A DNA stretch of 64,000 bases from contig NZ_JAEHOB010000011.1 of assembly GCF_016464705.1 (NCBI RefSeq), positions 100,041 through 164,040 on the forward strand, in the 5' to 3' direction. This document shows, in pieces, positions 9,938 through 18,261 of this stretch. The notes beneath the pieces are model-generated. The model was not told where the DNA came from. It worked only from the letters and a program-made list of their open reading frames with translations, and made no database searches. A program made the position numbers and the translations under genes. Source of the stretch: Qaidamihabitans albus. Its GTDB lineage: Bacteria > Actinomycetota > Actinomycetes > Mycobacteriales > Pseudonocardiaceae. Position 1 is the first letter of the stretch. Each line of letters begins with the position of its first letter.

Positions 9938-9983
9938 CTCGTGAGTGCTGACACGAGTTCTAACTCGTGTCAGCACTCACGAG
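9938..9983. repeat. 46-bp palindromic element, copy 2 (perfect palindrome)
   Basis: The two 22-bp arms (9938-9959 and 9962-9983) are perfectly complementary around a CT centre, making this the best-preserved copy. It lies between convergent genes: 6 bp after the malate synthase stop, and it contains the TGA of the TetR gene at 9972-9970. Confidence 0.92.
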
Positions 9984-10548
9984 CGGGTCGGGCGGCGGCG
10001 AGCAGGGTTGCGGCCGCGGAGCGTCCGGTGCGGGCTGCCGCCGGGTCGCCGGAGATCGCGGCCAGCACGGTCGCCCCTTCCAGCAGGGTGAACAGCTGCT
10101 CCGCGAGGGCGTACGGGTCCGCGACATCCAGCCTCTCGGTGAGTGAGCGCAGGTAGCCGCGGACGGCGTCCTTGTGCAGCCGGATCGCTGCGGCGATCCG
10201 GGGCGAGTCCGTGCCGAGCTCGCCGAAGGAGTTGACGAACGCGCAGCCCCGGAAATCCGGCTCGGCGAACCACTCCAGCAGCCAGTCGAACACGGCCGTC
10301 GGCGCGTCCGCGGGAGTGTGCGCGTAGGTGGCCACATAGTCGGCGAGGGAGCTCCGCCAGCGTTCGTCCCGGCGGAGCAGGTAGGCCTCGACCAGCTGCT
10401 CCTTCGCCGGAAAGCACTGGTAAAGCCGCTTGAGCGACACGCCGGAACGAGCCCGGATGGTGTCCATGCCGACCGCCCGGACGCCGTGCCCGTAGAACTC
10501 GGTCTCGGCGGCGTCCAGTAGCCGTGCCCTCGCCTCTTCGTGATCCAT
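9970..10548 (-). CDS. TetR-family transcriptional repressor
   Basis: A 192-residue protein. The N-terminal helix-turn-helix is [44 protein letters not shown] in the usual order, with a variable ligand domain after residue 60 ([13 protein letters not shown]). ATG 10548 (MDHEEAR) is preferred over the ATG three codons upstream. It is divergent from the DUF1348 gene, and two matching palindromes lie between them, so it probably represses both. The final residues and the stop come from the 46-bp palindrome. Confidence 0.92.
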   Translation of the reverse strand: MDHEEARARLLDAAETEFYGHGVRAVGMDTIRARSGVSLKRLYQCFPAKEQLVEAYLLRRDERWRSSLADYVATYAHTPADAPTAVFDWLLEWFAEPDFRGCAFVNSFGELGTDSPRIAAAIRLHKDAVRGYLRSLTERLDVADPYALAEQLFTLLEGATVLAAISGDPAAARTGRSAAATLLAAARPAREC

Positions 10549-10567
10549 GGCTCTCATCCCTGGCGTG

Positions 10568-10618
10568 GAGAACGTTCGTTCTCTACTCTAACGGCCAGCC
10601 GGAGAACGATCGTTCTCC
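10568..10618. promoter_or_regulatory. Twin TetR operators
   Basis: Two copies of GAGAACG-N2-CGTTCTC: 10568-10583 and 10602-10617. The second is extended to a perfect 18-bp palindrome, GGAGAACGATCGTTCTCC (10601-10618). The centres are 34 bp apart, about three helical turns, allowing two dimers on one DNA face. Confidence 0.82.
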
Positions 10619-10638
10619 ATCGATGCGAGGAGTGTTTC

Positions 10639-11097
10639 ATGGCCGCCCGTCCACCGTTTCCCCCGTTCGACGAGGACACCGCGGCGCAGAAGGTGCAGGG
10701 CGCCGAGGACGCCTGGAACACCCGCGACCCGGAACGCGTCGCGCTCGCCTACACCGAGGACTCCGTGTGGCGTAACCGCGACCGGCACGTCGTCGGCCGG
10801 GACGGGATCATCGCGTTCCTGTGCGAGAAGTGGGAGCGGGAACTGGACTACGCGCTGCGCAAGGAGCTGTGGGCCTTTCGCGACAACCGGATCGCGGTGC
10901 GCTTCCAGTACGAGTGCCACGACGCGAGCGGGCAGTACTGGCGCAGCTACGGCAACGAGCTCTGGGAGTTCACCGAGGACGGCCTGATGCGCCGCCGTGA
11001 GGCCAGCATCAACGACGTCCCGATCACCGAGGCCGAGCGCCGCATCCGCGGCCCGCGCCCCGAACACGAGCGCGGGGTGCCGCTTCCGGTGTTCTGA
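10639..11097 (+). CDS. DUF1348-family (NTF2/SnoaL-like) protein
   Basis: A 152-residue single-domain protein of the nuclear-transport-factor-2-like fold. Conserved blocks include [57 protein letters not shown] and [17 protein letters not shown] 10639 is chosen because GAGGAG precedes it; the frame upstream runs through the operators. The family is widespread but has no assigned reaction. Control by the adjacent TetR protein suggests a response to a small toxic compound, which is inference. Confidence 0.88.
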   Translation: MAARPPFPPFDEDTAAQKVQGAEDAWNTRDPERVALAYTEDSVWRNRDRHVVGRDGIIAFLCEKWERELDYALRKELWAFRDNRIAVRFQYECHDASGQYWRSYGNELWEFTEDGLMRRREASINDVPITEAERRIRGPRPEHERGVPLPVF

Positions 11098-11178
11098 GTA
11101 CGCCGGACGCGCCCCGATGCGGCACCCGTTGCTTTCAACGCACCGAATGCCGCATTGGGGACATGCCCGCTAGGTGTG

Positions 11179-11637
11179 TCAGGCGCGGGGTCGGTTTGTG
11201 GTGTGGGAAGCGGTCACGCAGGCGGTGAGGTCCTCGCGTAGCCGGTGCTGCTGCTGGCGGGACAACGGTGAGAACAGCTCCTTCTCGACGGCGCGAACGG
11301 CGACGCTGGCCTTGTGTAGCACGGTGTGTCCGTCATGGGTGAGCTCTGTCGGCCGTGCCCGCCCGTGGGTTGCCTGATCAGGCCGGGTGAGCAGTCCGCG
11401 CTCTTGTAGTCGGTGGACGACGAGGTTCATCGATTGGCGGGTGACGAAGGCACGGCGGGCGAGTTCGGAGTTGGACAGTCCGGGGTGCTGGCCGAGCAGT
11501 TCGAGGCATGCGTATTGGGGCACGGTCAGATCCAGTGGCCGTAGGACCTCGTCCATCGCGGTGCGCAGTGAGGCGTGCACCTGCTTGAGGACGTAGCCCA
11601 CGGATAGCGCCAGATCGCCGACCGTCTCTTGCTCCAT
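11179..11637 (-). CDS. MarR-family transcriptional regulator
   Basis: A 152-residue winged-helix regulator. The core VPQYACLELLGQHPGLSNSELARRAFVTRQSMNLVVHRLQERGLL is the MarR DNA-binding domain, followed by the wing (HGRARPTELTHDG) and C-terminal dimer helices. It is divergent from a VOC-family gene. Two inverted repeats lie in the 56-bp gap and one overlaps its start codon, so autorepression is likely. The ligand is unknown. Confidence 0.93.
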   Translation of the reverse strand: MEQETVGDLALSVGYVLKQVHASLRTAMDEVLRPLDLTVPQYACLELLGQHPGLSNSELARRAFVTRQSMNLVVHRLQERGLLTRPDQATHGRARPTELTHDGHTVLHKASVAVRAVEKELFSPLSRQQQHRLREDLTACVTASHTTNRPRA

Positions 11638-11678
11638 GTCAGTAGTCTGACATAGCGTGGATGTCAGAACATTGACAT
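11636..11678. promoter_or_regulatory. Twin MarR operators
   Basis: ATGTCAG-TAGT-CTGACAT at 11636-11653 (perfect 7-bp arms) and ATGTCA-GAACAT-TGACAT at 11661-11678 (perfect 6-bp arms). The centres are 25 bp apart. The first covers the MarR start codon. Confidence 0.82.
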
Positions 11679-11693
11679 GGGAAGGTACGGTTT

Positions 11694-12038
11694 ATGAGTG
11701 GAAAAATCACGTACTTCGAGGTGCCGGGCAGCGACATCGCCGCCACCGAGCGGTTCTGGAGCTCGCTGTTCGGCTGGACGTTCTACGAGGGGAACTTTCC
11801 GGGCTACTCAATGATCCGGGGCCCCGAGCCGATGGGCGGTGCCCTGCACAAGGGCTCCTCGCGACACCCGCGGATCTTCTTCGCCGTGGACGACATCGAG
11901 GCTGCCGTCGCTCGGGTGCGCGAACTCGGCGGTACGGCAGAGGATCCGGTCACTATCCCGTCTGGCGCCTACGCCCACTGCACCGACGATCAGGGTGTGG
12001 AGTTCAGCCTGTCCCAAGAGGCCGGAGACCACGCTTGA
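11694..12038 (+). CDS. VOC-family (glyoxalase/bleomycin-resistance fold) protein
   Basis: A 114-residue single-module VOC protein (FEVPGSDIAATERFWSSLFGWTF, RIFFAVDDIEAAVARVRELGG, DDQGVEFSLSQ). The E/D-rich beta strands are those that bind metal in glyoxalases, but residue-by-residue assignment is unsafe. It is the likely target of the divergent MarR regulator. Candidate roles are detoxification or ligand sequestration; no substrate can be named. Confidence 0.88.
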   Translation: MSGKITYFEVPGSDIAATERFWSSLFGWTFYEGNFPGYSMIRGPEPMGGALHKGSSRHPRIFFAVDDIEAAVARVRELGGTAEDPVTIPSGAYAHCTDDQGVEFSLSQEAGDHA

Positions 12039-12116
12039 CCCGCACCGTCGATGTCGGCAAACCGTGGGCCTGTTCGGCCGGGCCGATGTCAATTCAACCT
12101 TGAGATGGGAGCAGAG

Positions 12117-12545
12117 ATGTCGTCGACCATGACCGCGGATGAAAGGGAGGCCTTCCTCGCCGAGCCCCACGTCGGGGTGCTCGCGGTAGAACGATCGGGA
12201 CGAGCGCCGCTGACGGTACCGGTCTGGTACGACTACGAACCTGGTGGCTCGGTGGCGGTGCTGACGTCGCCGGATTCGGTCAAGGCGAAGCTGATCCGTG
12301 GCGTCGGCCGCTTCACGCTCATCGCGCAGGTGGCGGAGCCACCGTATCGATATGCCGCCGCCGATGGTCCCGCGGCGTTCGACGACGCCACCTACGACGA
12401 TGTGCTGGCCATGGCCGAGCGGTACCTGCCACGCGAACAGGCGGTCGGTTATGCCGAATCGATCCGGGACGAAACCAACGTGTTGATTCGCATGACCCCT
12501 CAACGCTGGCTCTCCAAAGGCCAAAGCAGGTTGGAGCTGGGTTAG
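12117..12545 (+). CDS. Pyridoxamine 5'-phosphate oxidase-fold protein
   Basis: A 142-residue split-barrel flavin/F420-type protein (EAFLAEPHVGVLAVERSGRAPLTVPVWYDY, VKAKLIRGVGRFTLIAQ). ATG 12117 is chosen because GGGAG lies 4 nt upstream of it; the frame is open further 5'. Members reduce diverse substrates or bind FMN or F420; which applies here is unknown. The gap of 78 bp to the VOC gene suggests possible co-transcription. The C terminus borders the insertion-sequence scar. Confidence 0.8.
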   Translation: MSSTMTADEREAFLAEPHVGVLAVERSGRAPLTVPVWYDYEPGGSVAVLTSPDSVKAKLIRGVGRFTLIAQVAEPPYRYAAADGPAAFDDATYDDVLAMAERYLPREQAVGYAESIRDETNVLIRMTPQRWLSKGQSRLELG

Positions 12546-12606
12546 AGACTGCAGGGGGTGGTGACCATCCCCGGATCGGTGGGTTGGCTCGGCTCTCCTA
12601 CCTGAC

Positions 12607-12915
12607 GTGGTGGACGCGATGTTCGCCGCGATCGAAACGTTGTTGCCCGTCCCGACCGATGGTCACCCGCTTCGCTGCCACAGCCCTCGCATCAGCGACC
12701 GAGTGTGTTTCGAAGGATCCCGACCCGGCTCGTAGTGGGTTGTTCGTGGGGAACCACGTGGTTCCGGACACGACACTGCGAACCCGACACAACCAGTGGA
12801 TCAGCGCCGGCGTCCATGACCAGGTGGCGGCCGAAGCGGCCGCCGCGCATGACCGGATCCTCGGGCTTGACCTCACGGAGTGCTCGATCGGCGGTTCCCA
12901 GCACAAAACCCCATC
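12607..12915 (+). pseudogene. Remnant of an IS5-type transposase
   Basis: Three reading frames must be joined to follow the protein. Frame one gives VVDAMFAAIETLLPV and SDRVCFEG and ends at TAG 12733. A second gives TRLVVGCSWGT. A third gives DTTLRTRHNQWISAGV, AAAAHDRILGLDLTECSI and GGSQHKTP. These are blocks of the N-terminal half of IS5-family transposases. The rest is missing and no terminal inverted repeats were recognised, so the element is dead. Confidence 0.75.
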
Positions 12916-12987
12916 GACGGCTTCTCCCGACCCTCCTGCACCGGGCCGCTCGCGGACGAGAAGGGAGCCACCGCGGATCAGAGGACC

Positions 12988-13192
12988 AAGCCGTACACGC
13001 TGCGCATCCTCGCCGACGAACTGCTCTACGCCGAGACTTCACCAGCGAGGACGCCCGCTCAGCAGCTATCGCGGTCTGGAACATCCACTACAACCACTGT
13101 GAGTCCACCGTCCCCACAGCGGGGCCGACGGACGGCCACCGGCCTCACGACTCCCGGTTGGCGTCACCAACGTCCAGCCCTCGTACAGCTAG
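12988..13192 (+). pseudogene. Remnant of an IS481-type integrase (C-terminal end)
   Basis: KPYTL, then ILADELLYA, then DFTSEDARSAAIAVWNIHYNH, and finally RLPVGVTNVQPSYS ending at TAG 13190-13192 match the C-terminal end of IS481/IS3-like integrases. They lie in three different frames and the RTNGKVER-like segment is deleted. The remnant abuts the IS5 remnant and its stop overlaps the stop of the convergent glycosyltransferase gene. Confidence 0.72.
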
Positions 13193-14442
13193 GGCTCGAA
13201 CGCGTTGCCGGTGGCGATCTTGGGACGGCCGAGATCCTCCGGCTCGCGGACGCGGGCGCGGCGGTAGACCTCGGCCGTGGCCGCGGCGATGCGCACCCAG
13301 TCGAAGTCGGCTGCCAGCCGGGACTGGGCGGCGCACGCCCGCCGCTCGGCGGCCTCCGCGTCGGCGAGCACCGTGTCCACCGCCGAGGTGATCGCCCCGA
13401 CGTCACCGGGAGAGAAGGCCAGACCGGTCTCGCCGTCGACGACGAGCTCGCCGAGCCCGCCCGCCGTCGACGCCACGAGCGGGGCCTTCGCCGCGGCCGC
13501 CTCCAGTGCCACGATCCCGAACGGCTCGTACCGGCTCGGCAGCACCACCGCGTCGGCCGCCGCCAGCGCCGCACGCAGGTCACGGTCGGAGAGGTGCCCC
13601 GCGAAGTCGACCGCGCGCATCAGCCGCAGTCGCCGGGCCTGCTCGACCAGCTCCTCCAGGTGCCTGCCCTTGCCGGCGACCACGAGGCGGGTGCCCGGGT
13701 GCCGCTTGCGGATCGCAGGCAACGCGGCGAGCAGATCCTGCACGCCCTTCTCCCACTCCAGCCTGCCGAAGTAGAGCAGCAGCGGTGCGCCGCCCGGGCT
13801 GTGCGCCTCGCGGGCCTGCCGGATCTCGTCCTCGGGGACCTGCCAGCCGCGTTCCTCGATACCGTTGTGGATCACGGTGATGTCCTCGGCGGAGACCTCG
13901 AACAGATGCGCCACCTCGCGGCGCATCGCCTGCGAGCAGGTGATGAGCGCGTCCACCCGGTTCGCCAGCCACCATTCGACCGAGTGCACCTGCTGGTTGA
14001 GCGGGTGGGAGAGCCAGCCGGAGTGCCTGCCCGCCTCCGTCGCGTGAATCGTGCCGACCAGTGGCACCCGCGCGGACTCCGCGAGTGCGATCGCCGGATG
14101 GGTGACCAGCCAGTCGTGGGCGTGCACCACGTCCGGCTGCCAGCCGCGCAGCAGCTCGATCCCGGCCCGGATCATCGCGTGCCCCATCGCGAGCGTCCAC
14201 GCCACGAGATCGCGCTCGAACGTCACGTGCATCGGGTCCTCGGCGACCCGGATGATCCGCACGCCCTCGACCACCCGGTCCGTCTTCGGATGCGTCTCCG
14301 CGTCGGTGCCCGCGACGTGCCGGCACAGGACGACCACCTCGTGGCCGTCGCGGACCAGGTGCCGGGCCAGCGCGTGGACGTGCCGGGCAAGCCCCCCGAC
14401 CACGACGGGTGGGTACTCCCACGACAGCATCAGCACGCGCAT
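13189..14442 (-). CDS. GT4 glycosyltransferase, Rv3032-like alpha-1,4-glucosyltransferase
   Basis: A 417-residue GT-B enzyme. The N-terminal domain has MLSWEYPPVVVGGLARHVHALA and VVHAHDWLVTHPAIALAES; the C-terminal GT4 domain has LLYFGRLEWEKGVQDLL and the EX7E-type motif in SRYEPFGIVALEAAA. It closely resembles M. tuberculosis Rv3032, which extends alpha-1,4-glucans for methylglucose lipopolysaccharide and glycogen-like polymers. The other genes of that locus (GH57 enzyme and methyltransferase) lie nearby on the same strand. A TAACCT -10 box ends 6 nt before the ATG. The 3' end abuts insertion-sequence remnants. Confidence 0.88.
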   Translation of the reverse strand: MRVLMLSWEYPPVVVGGLARHVHALARHLVRDGHEVVVLCRHVAGTDAETHPKTDRVVEGVRIIRVAEDPMHVTFERDLVAWTLAMGHAMIRAGIELLRGWQPDVVHAHDWLVTHPAIALAESARVPLVGTIHATEAGRHSGWLSHPLNQQVHSVEWWLANRVDALITCSQAMRREVAHLFEVSAEDITVIHNGIEERGWQVPEDEIRQAREAHSPGGAPLLLYFGRLEWEKGVQDLLAALPAIRKRHPGTRLVVAGKGRHLEELVEQARRLRLMRAVDFAGHLSDRDLRAALAAADAVVLPSRYEPFGIVALEAAAAKAPLVASTAGGLGELVVDGETGLAFSPGDVGAITSAVDTVLADAEAAERRACAAQSRLAADFDWVRIAAATAEVYRRARVREPEDLGRPKIATGNAFEP

Positions 14443-14448
14443 GAGTGG

Positions 14449-14454
14449 AGGTTA
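14449..14454 (-). promoter_or_regulatory. -10 box of a leaderless promoter for the GT4 gene
   Basis: TAACCT on the minus strand, 6 nt (CCACTC), then ATG 14442. Confidence 0.5.
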
Positions 14455-14513
14455 CTCATGAGTCTCTTTCGGTGGGGCGACGCGTCGGCCGATGTCTGCG
14501 AGCATCGATCACG

Positions 14514-16277
14514 ATGACCACGAGACCTCCGCTGAGCACACCGTGGACCGAGCAGGTCGGGCCGGAGAACTGCCTTCCCGAGTATCCGCGGCCGCAGCTG
14601 GTCCGCGCGCGGTGGCGGAACCTCAACGGGCTGTGGGAGTACACCAGCCGCACCGGCGCCGGGCCGGTCCGCCGGGGCGAGCGGATCCTGGTGCCCTACC
14701 CGCCGGAGTCGGCGCTGTCCGGCATCGGCCGTCACGACGACGAGATGTGGTACCGGCGCACCTTCGAGGTCCCCGGCGACTGGTCGCACGAGCGCGTGCT
14801 GCTGCACTTCGGCGCCGTGGACCAGGCGGCCACGGTGTGGGTCAACAACCAGCGCGTCGCCGAGCACGAGGGCGGCTACACCGCCTTCAGCGTGGAGCTC
14901 ACCGGGGTACTGCGCGCCGAAGGGGAGCAGGAGATCGTGGTGCGGGCCGTGGACACCGGCAACCGCGCGACCTTTCCCGTGGGCAAGCAGGCCGACCGGC
15001 CCGGCGGAATCCTCTACAGCGGCGCGTCCGGCATCTGGCAGACGGTCTGGCTCGAACCGGTGCCGTCGGTCCACGTCAGCGAGCTCGACATCACGTCCGA
15101 CACGACCGGCTTCACCGTCACCCCGCGCGTCCCGGACGCGGCGGGCAAGCGGGTGGAGGTCGTCGTGACCGAGCCGGACGGCGGGGAGGCCGCCCGGGGG
15201 AGCGGCGCCTGCGGGCGGCCGCTGCGGCTGCCGGTGCCGCGGCCGCGGCTGTGGAGCCCGGACGACCCGTACCTCTACGACCTGACCGTCCGGGTGCTCG
15301 CCGAGGACGGTCGCGTGGTGGACGAGGTGGGCGGCTACGCCGGCCTGCGCACGATCGGGCTGGCCGACGACGAGCGGGGCAGGCCCCGGATCGCGCTCAA
15401 CGGCCGCATCACGTTCCTGCACGGCCTGCTCGACCAGGGTTACTGGCCGGACGGGATCTACACGGCGCCCACCGACGAGGCGCTGCGGTCGGACCTGGAG
15501 CGGACGAAGGAGCTCGGCTTCAACTGCGTGCGCAAGCACGTCAAGGTCGAGCCGGCGCGGTGGTACCACTGGGCGGACCGGCTCGGTCTGCTGGTGTGGC
15601 AGGACGTCCCTTCACTGCCGGTGGTGCTCGAGAACCCGCCCGGACCGCAGGCGCCGCCGGTCGCGCGGGCGAGGGAGCGGTTCGAGGCCGGGCTGGCCGC
15701 GCTGCTGCACCAGCTCAGGGGCGTGACCGCGATCATCGGCTGGGTGCCGTTCAACGAGGGCTGGGGCGAGTACGACACCGCCCGGATCGCCGAGGAGGTC
15801 AAGGTGGCCGACCCCGGGCGACTCGTGATCGCCGGCAGTGGCGTCAACTGCTGCCACTCCCATCCCGACTCCGGGGCCGGGGACGTCTACGACGACCACA
15901 CCTACGTCGGGCCCGGCCGCCCGCGGGTGCGGGACGGCCGGGCGGTACTCGACGGCGAGTACGGTGGGCTCGGGCTGGTCCTGGAGGGGCACGTGTGGCC
16001 GGGCCCACCGCAGGCGTACGAGATGACCGCCGACTCCGAGGAGCTCACCCGCCGCTATGCCGACCTCAGCCGCGAGCTGGAACGGCTCGCCGGGGAGTCC
16101 GGGCTGTCCGGCGCCGTCTACACGCAGACCACCGACGTGGAGAACGAGGTCAACGGCCTGCTGACCTACGACCGCCGGATCGTGAAGGCGTCGGTGCCGG
16201 TGGTGGCCGAGCGCAACCGCGCGGTGCTGGCCGCCGGAAGCGCTCACACCACGGCGAGCGTGAACACCTCGGAGTGA
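14514..16277 (+). CDS. Glycoside hydrolase family 2 protein, cytoplasmic
   Basis: About 587 residues. The family-2 architecture is visible: sugar-binding domain (about 20-180, RRTFEVPGDW, VWVNNQRVAEHEGGYTAFS), immunoglobulin-like domain (about 185-280) and a TIM barrel. The acid/base Glu is in VPFNEGWGEYD and the nucleophile Glu in LDGEYGG. There is no signal peptide. Family members are beta-galactosidases, mannosidases or glucuronidases; specificity is unknown. The gene is opposite in orientation to the glucan-locus genes on both sides, so it looks like a later insertion. Its 3' end overlaps the next, convergent gene by 34 bp. Confidence 0.88.
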   Translation: MTTRPPLSTPWTEQVGPENCLPEYPRPQLVRARWRNLNGLWEYTSRTGAGPVRRGERILVPYPPESALSGIGRHDDEMWYRRTFEVPGDWSHERVLLHFGAVDQAATVWVNNQRVAEHEGGYTAFSVELTGVLRAEGEQEIVVRAVDTGNRATFPVGKQADRPGGILYSGASGIWQTVWLEPVPSVHVSELDITSDTTGFTVTPRVPDAAGKRVEVVVTEPDGGEAARGSGACGRPLRLPVPRPRLWSPDDPYLYDLTVRVLAEDGRVVDEVGGYAGLRTIGLADDERGRPRIALNGRITFLHGLLDQGYWPDGIYTAPTDEALRSDLERTKELGFNCVRKHVKVEPARWYHWADRLGLLVWQDVPSLPVVLENPPGPQAPPVARARERFEAGLAALLHQLRGVTAIIGWVPFNEGWGEYDTARIAEEVKVADPGRLVIAGSGVNCCHSHPDSGAGDVYDDHTYVGPGRPRVRDGRAVLDGEYGGLGLVLEGHVWPGPPQAYEMTADSEELTRRYADLSRELERLAGESGLSGAVYTQTTDVENEVNGLLTYDRRIVKASVPVVAERNRAVLAAGSAHTTASVNTSE

Positions 16278-16678
16278 GCGGCGGCGTAGACCTGTGTCTC
16301 GGGGTGGTACACGCGCAGCGTGAGGTGGGCCGAGAGGTGGAAGCTCAGGCTCAGGTTGAACTTCCCGTTCGGCCGGCACGACGAGGTGGTCAGGTTCACC
16401 CAGGCGCCGGCCCGCAGCGACTGAACGATGATCGGCTCCAGGCCGCGCGCGCCGTCGCCGCGGGCGTCCGCGCGGACGTCCAGCCCGCCCTTGACCTTGA
16501 CCTTCTCCTTGACCTTGACGACGTCCTTGTCGACCTTCGCGTGAACCTTCAGGTCCTTCTTCGGACCGGCGCCGGTATCCGCGCCCGCCGCGGCGGCCGG
16601 GCCGAGCACCAGTACGAGACAGGCGGCGAGCAGCGCCGCGAGGATCCGGAACCGGGGGTGTGCCGTCGATGCGTCCAT
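16244..16678 (-). CDS. Small secreted protein of unknown function
   Basis: 144 residues. MDASTAHPRF is followed by a hydrophobic core ILAALLAACLVLVLGP and an AxA cleavage site near AAAAGA, so it is a Sec substrate. The mature protein has a lysine/valine-rich start (KKDLKVHAKVDKDVVKVKEKVKVKG), suggesting a charged stretch, then a predicted beta-rich domain with one Cys (SSCRPNGKF). ATG 16678 is chosen because it starts the signal peptide; a GTG at 16741 would add 21 unlikely residues. I do not recognise a family. Confidence 0.7.
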   Translation of the reverse strand: MDASTAHPRFRILAALLAACLVLVLGPAAAAGADTGAGPKKDLKVHAKVDKDVVKVKEKVKVKGGLDVRADARGDGARGLEPIIVQSLRAGAWVNLTTSSCRPNGKFNLSLSFHLSAHLTLRVYHPETQVYAAAHSEVFTLAVV

Positions 16679-16761
16679 CTGTGAAGTGGAACACAGCAAC
16701 CGCCGCCCGATCCCGGTTGATCGCCCTAACGGGACTTCCACTCCACCTGCGTGGGTGAGCC

Positions 16762-18261
16762 CTACAGCGCCCGCGCGTCCACGTGCCCGAACGGACCGTC
16801 CTCAGCGCGCAACGCGGCCGCGCGGGCGCGCGCCGCCGGGCTGCCCGCGCGCAGCAGCGCCGCCACCTCGTCGAAGCGCTCGGTGTGCACCCTGGCCCTC
16901 CGGCACGCGTAGTCCGCGGCCGAGTCCTTGGTCACCATGAAGGCCCAGTCGCTCGACATGGCCAGCAGCGCCTCGGTGACCGCCTGGTCGGCGGCGGGGT
17001 CCCGGACCTGCCCTCCGGTCTCCAGGTCGAGCAGCCGCCGTTGCAGGTTCGCGTTCTCCTGGACCATGTCGGCGACCTGCTCGCCATCCCAGACCCGCCA
17101 GTCCTTGCCCGAGCCCCAGGACGACGCGGGCAGGTCGACCGGGCCGCCGAGGTGCCCGGCCTCCAGCGCGCCGCGCAGCGTCGTCACCCGCACCCCGGCC
17201 TCGGGCAGCGCCCGCAGCACGCCCTCCAGCCAGGCCGGTCCCTCGTGCCACCAGTGACCGAACAGCTCCGTGTCGTAGGCGGCCACGACCAGCGAGCGGC
17301 GGCCGTGCCGTTCGCGGAGCTCACGCAGCCTGCCGACCACGGTGTCCACGAAGTCCTTGACGTGCTGGTGGAGGGTGTCGGCCGCGAGCGCGGGATCGTA
17401 CGGTGCCTTGTCGGCGGGCTCGATGTGCTTGCCGGTCACCCGCGACGGCTTGAGCCCGACGTCGTGCGCCCAGGTGTGGAAGTCGCGGTAGGCGCTGTGT
17501 CCCGGGTAGCCGGACTTCGGCGACCACACCCGGTAGGTCACCTCCAGGTCCCGGCCGAAGCAGACCACGTCGGATGAGCCGACCGTGCGCGCCGCGGACG
17601 TGTCGCCGCGCAGCGAGGGACCGTCCACGAGGAACCGGCGCACACCGGCGGCGGCGTAGCCGTCCTCCATGCCGGGGGCGTAGCCGCACTCCGGCGCCCA
17701 GATGCCTGCGGGCCGGTGCCCGAGCCGCAGTGCCGTGTCGGTGAGCCCGCCGCGCAGCGCGAACGACCGCACGCGCTCGTCCAGTAGTGGCTGGAACGGA
17801 TGCGTCAGCGGCCCGCCGAGCAGCTCGGCCACCCCGGAGTCCACGAGGGACCGCAGCACCGGGGAGAAACCGTGCCGCCAGCGGCCCTCGAACTCCTCCA
17901 GCGCGCCCGTGGCGGCGCGGTACTCGTCCGCGGCCAGTGAGCTGAGCAGGTCGTCGCCGCGCCACAGCGACGCGGCGTGCTGCGTGCGCAGCTGCCAGTC
18001 GCCGAGCCAGGCGTGGAACGCGCGCAGGCAGTAGGGATCGTCGAGCTGCGCGGCGAGGACAGGTGTGACGCCCAGCGTGAGCACGTCCCGCTTGCCCTCG
18101 TCGGCGAACCGGCGCAGCAGGTCGGTCACCGGAAGGTAGGAGTGCGCCCACGCCTGGTACAGCCATTCCTCGCCGACCGGCCAGGAGCCGTGGTGCGCGA
18201 GCCAGGGCAGGTGGCTGTGCAGGACGAGGCAGAAGGTGCCCTCGGGCTCGGTCGCGGTCAC
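16762..18261 (-). CDS. GH57 family alpha-1,4-glucan branching enzyme (Rv3031-like)
   Basis: A 499-residue enzyme. GH57 blocks are visible: FCLVLHSHLPWLAHHGSWPVGEEW at the N terminus, GIWAPECGYAPGME with the nucleophile Glu, and VAAYDTELFGHWWHEGPAWLE with the second acid Asp. Family members transfer alpha-1,4 chains to alpha-1,6 branch points. Start GTG 18261 overlaps the methyltransferase stop (GTGA), as expected for a coupled operon; the longer open frame upstream is a shadow of the methyltransferase gene. It probably works with the GT4 enzyme on intracellular methylglucose-type polysaccharide. Confidence 0.9.
   Translation of the reverse strand: MTATEPEGTFCLVLHSHLPWLAHHGSWPVGEEWLYQAWAHSYLPVTDLLRRFADEGKRDVLTLGVTPVLAAQLDDPYCLRAFHAWLGDWQLRTQHAASLWRGDDLLSSLAADEYRAATGALEEFEGRWRHGFSPVLRSLVDSGVAELLGGPLTHPFQPLLDERVRSFALRGGLTDTALRLGHRPAGIWAPECGYAPGMEDGYAAAGVRRFLVDGPSLRGDTSAARTVGSSDVVCFGRDLEVTYRVWSPKSGYPGHSAYRDFHTWAHDVGLKPSRVTGKHIEPADKAPYDPALAADTLHQHVKDFVDTVVGRLRELRERHGRRSLVVAAYDTELFGHWWHEGPAWLEGVLRALPEAGVRVTTLRGALEAGHLGGPVDLPASSWGSGKDWRVWDGEQVADMVQENANLQRRLLDLETGGQVRDPAADQAVTEALLAMSSDWAFMVTKDSAADYACRRARVHTERFDEVAALLRAGSPAARARAAALRAEDGPFGHVDARAL

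Noticed and set aside
14492..16684. 730-residue plus-strand open frame
   Set aside because: It is an Arg-rich frame-shifted shadow of the GH2 gene.
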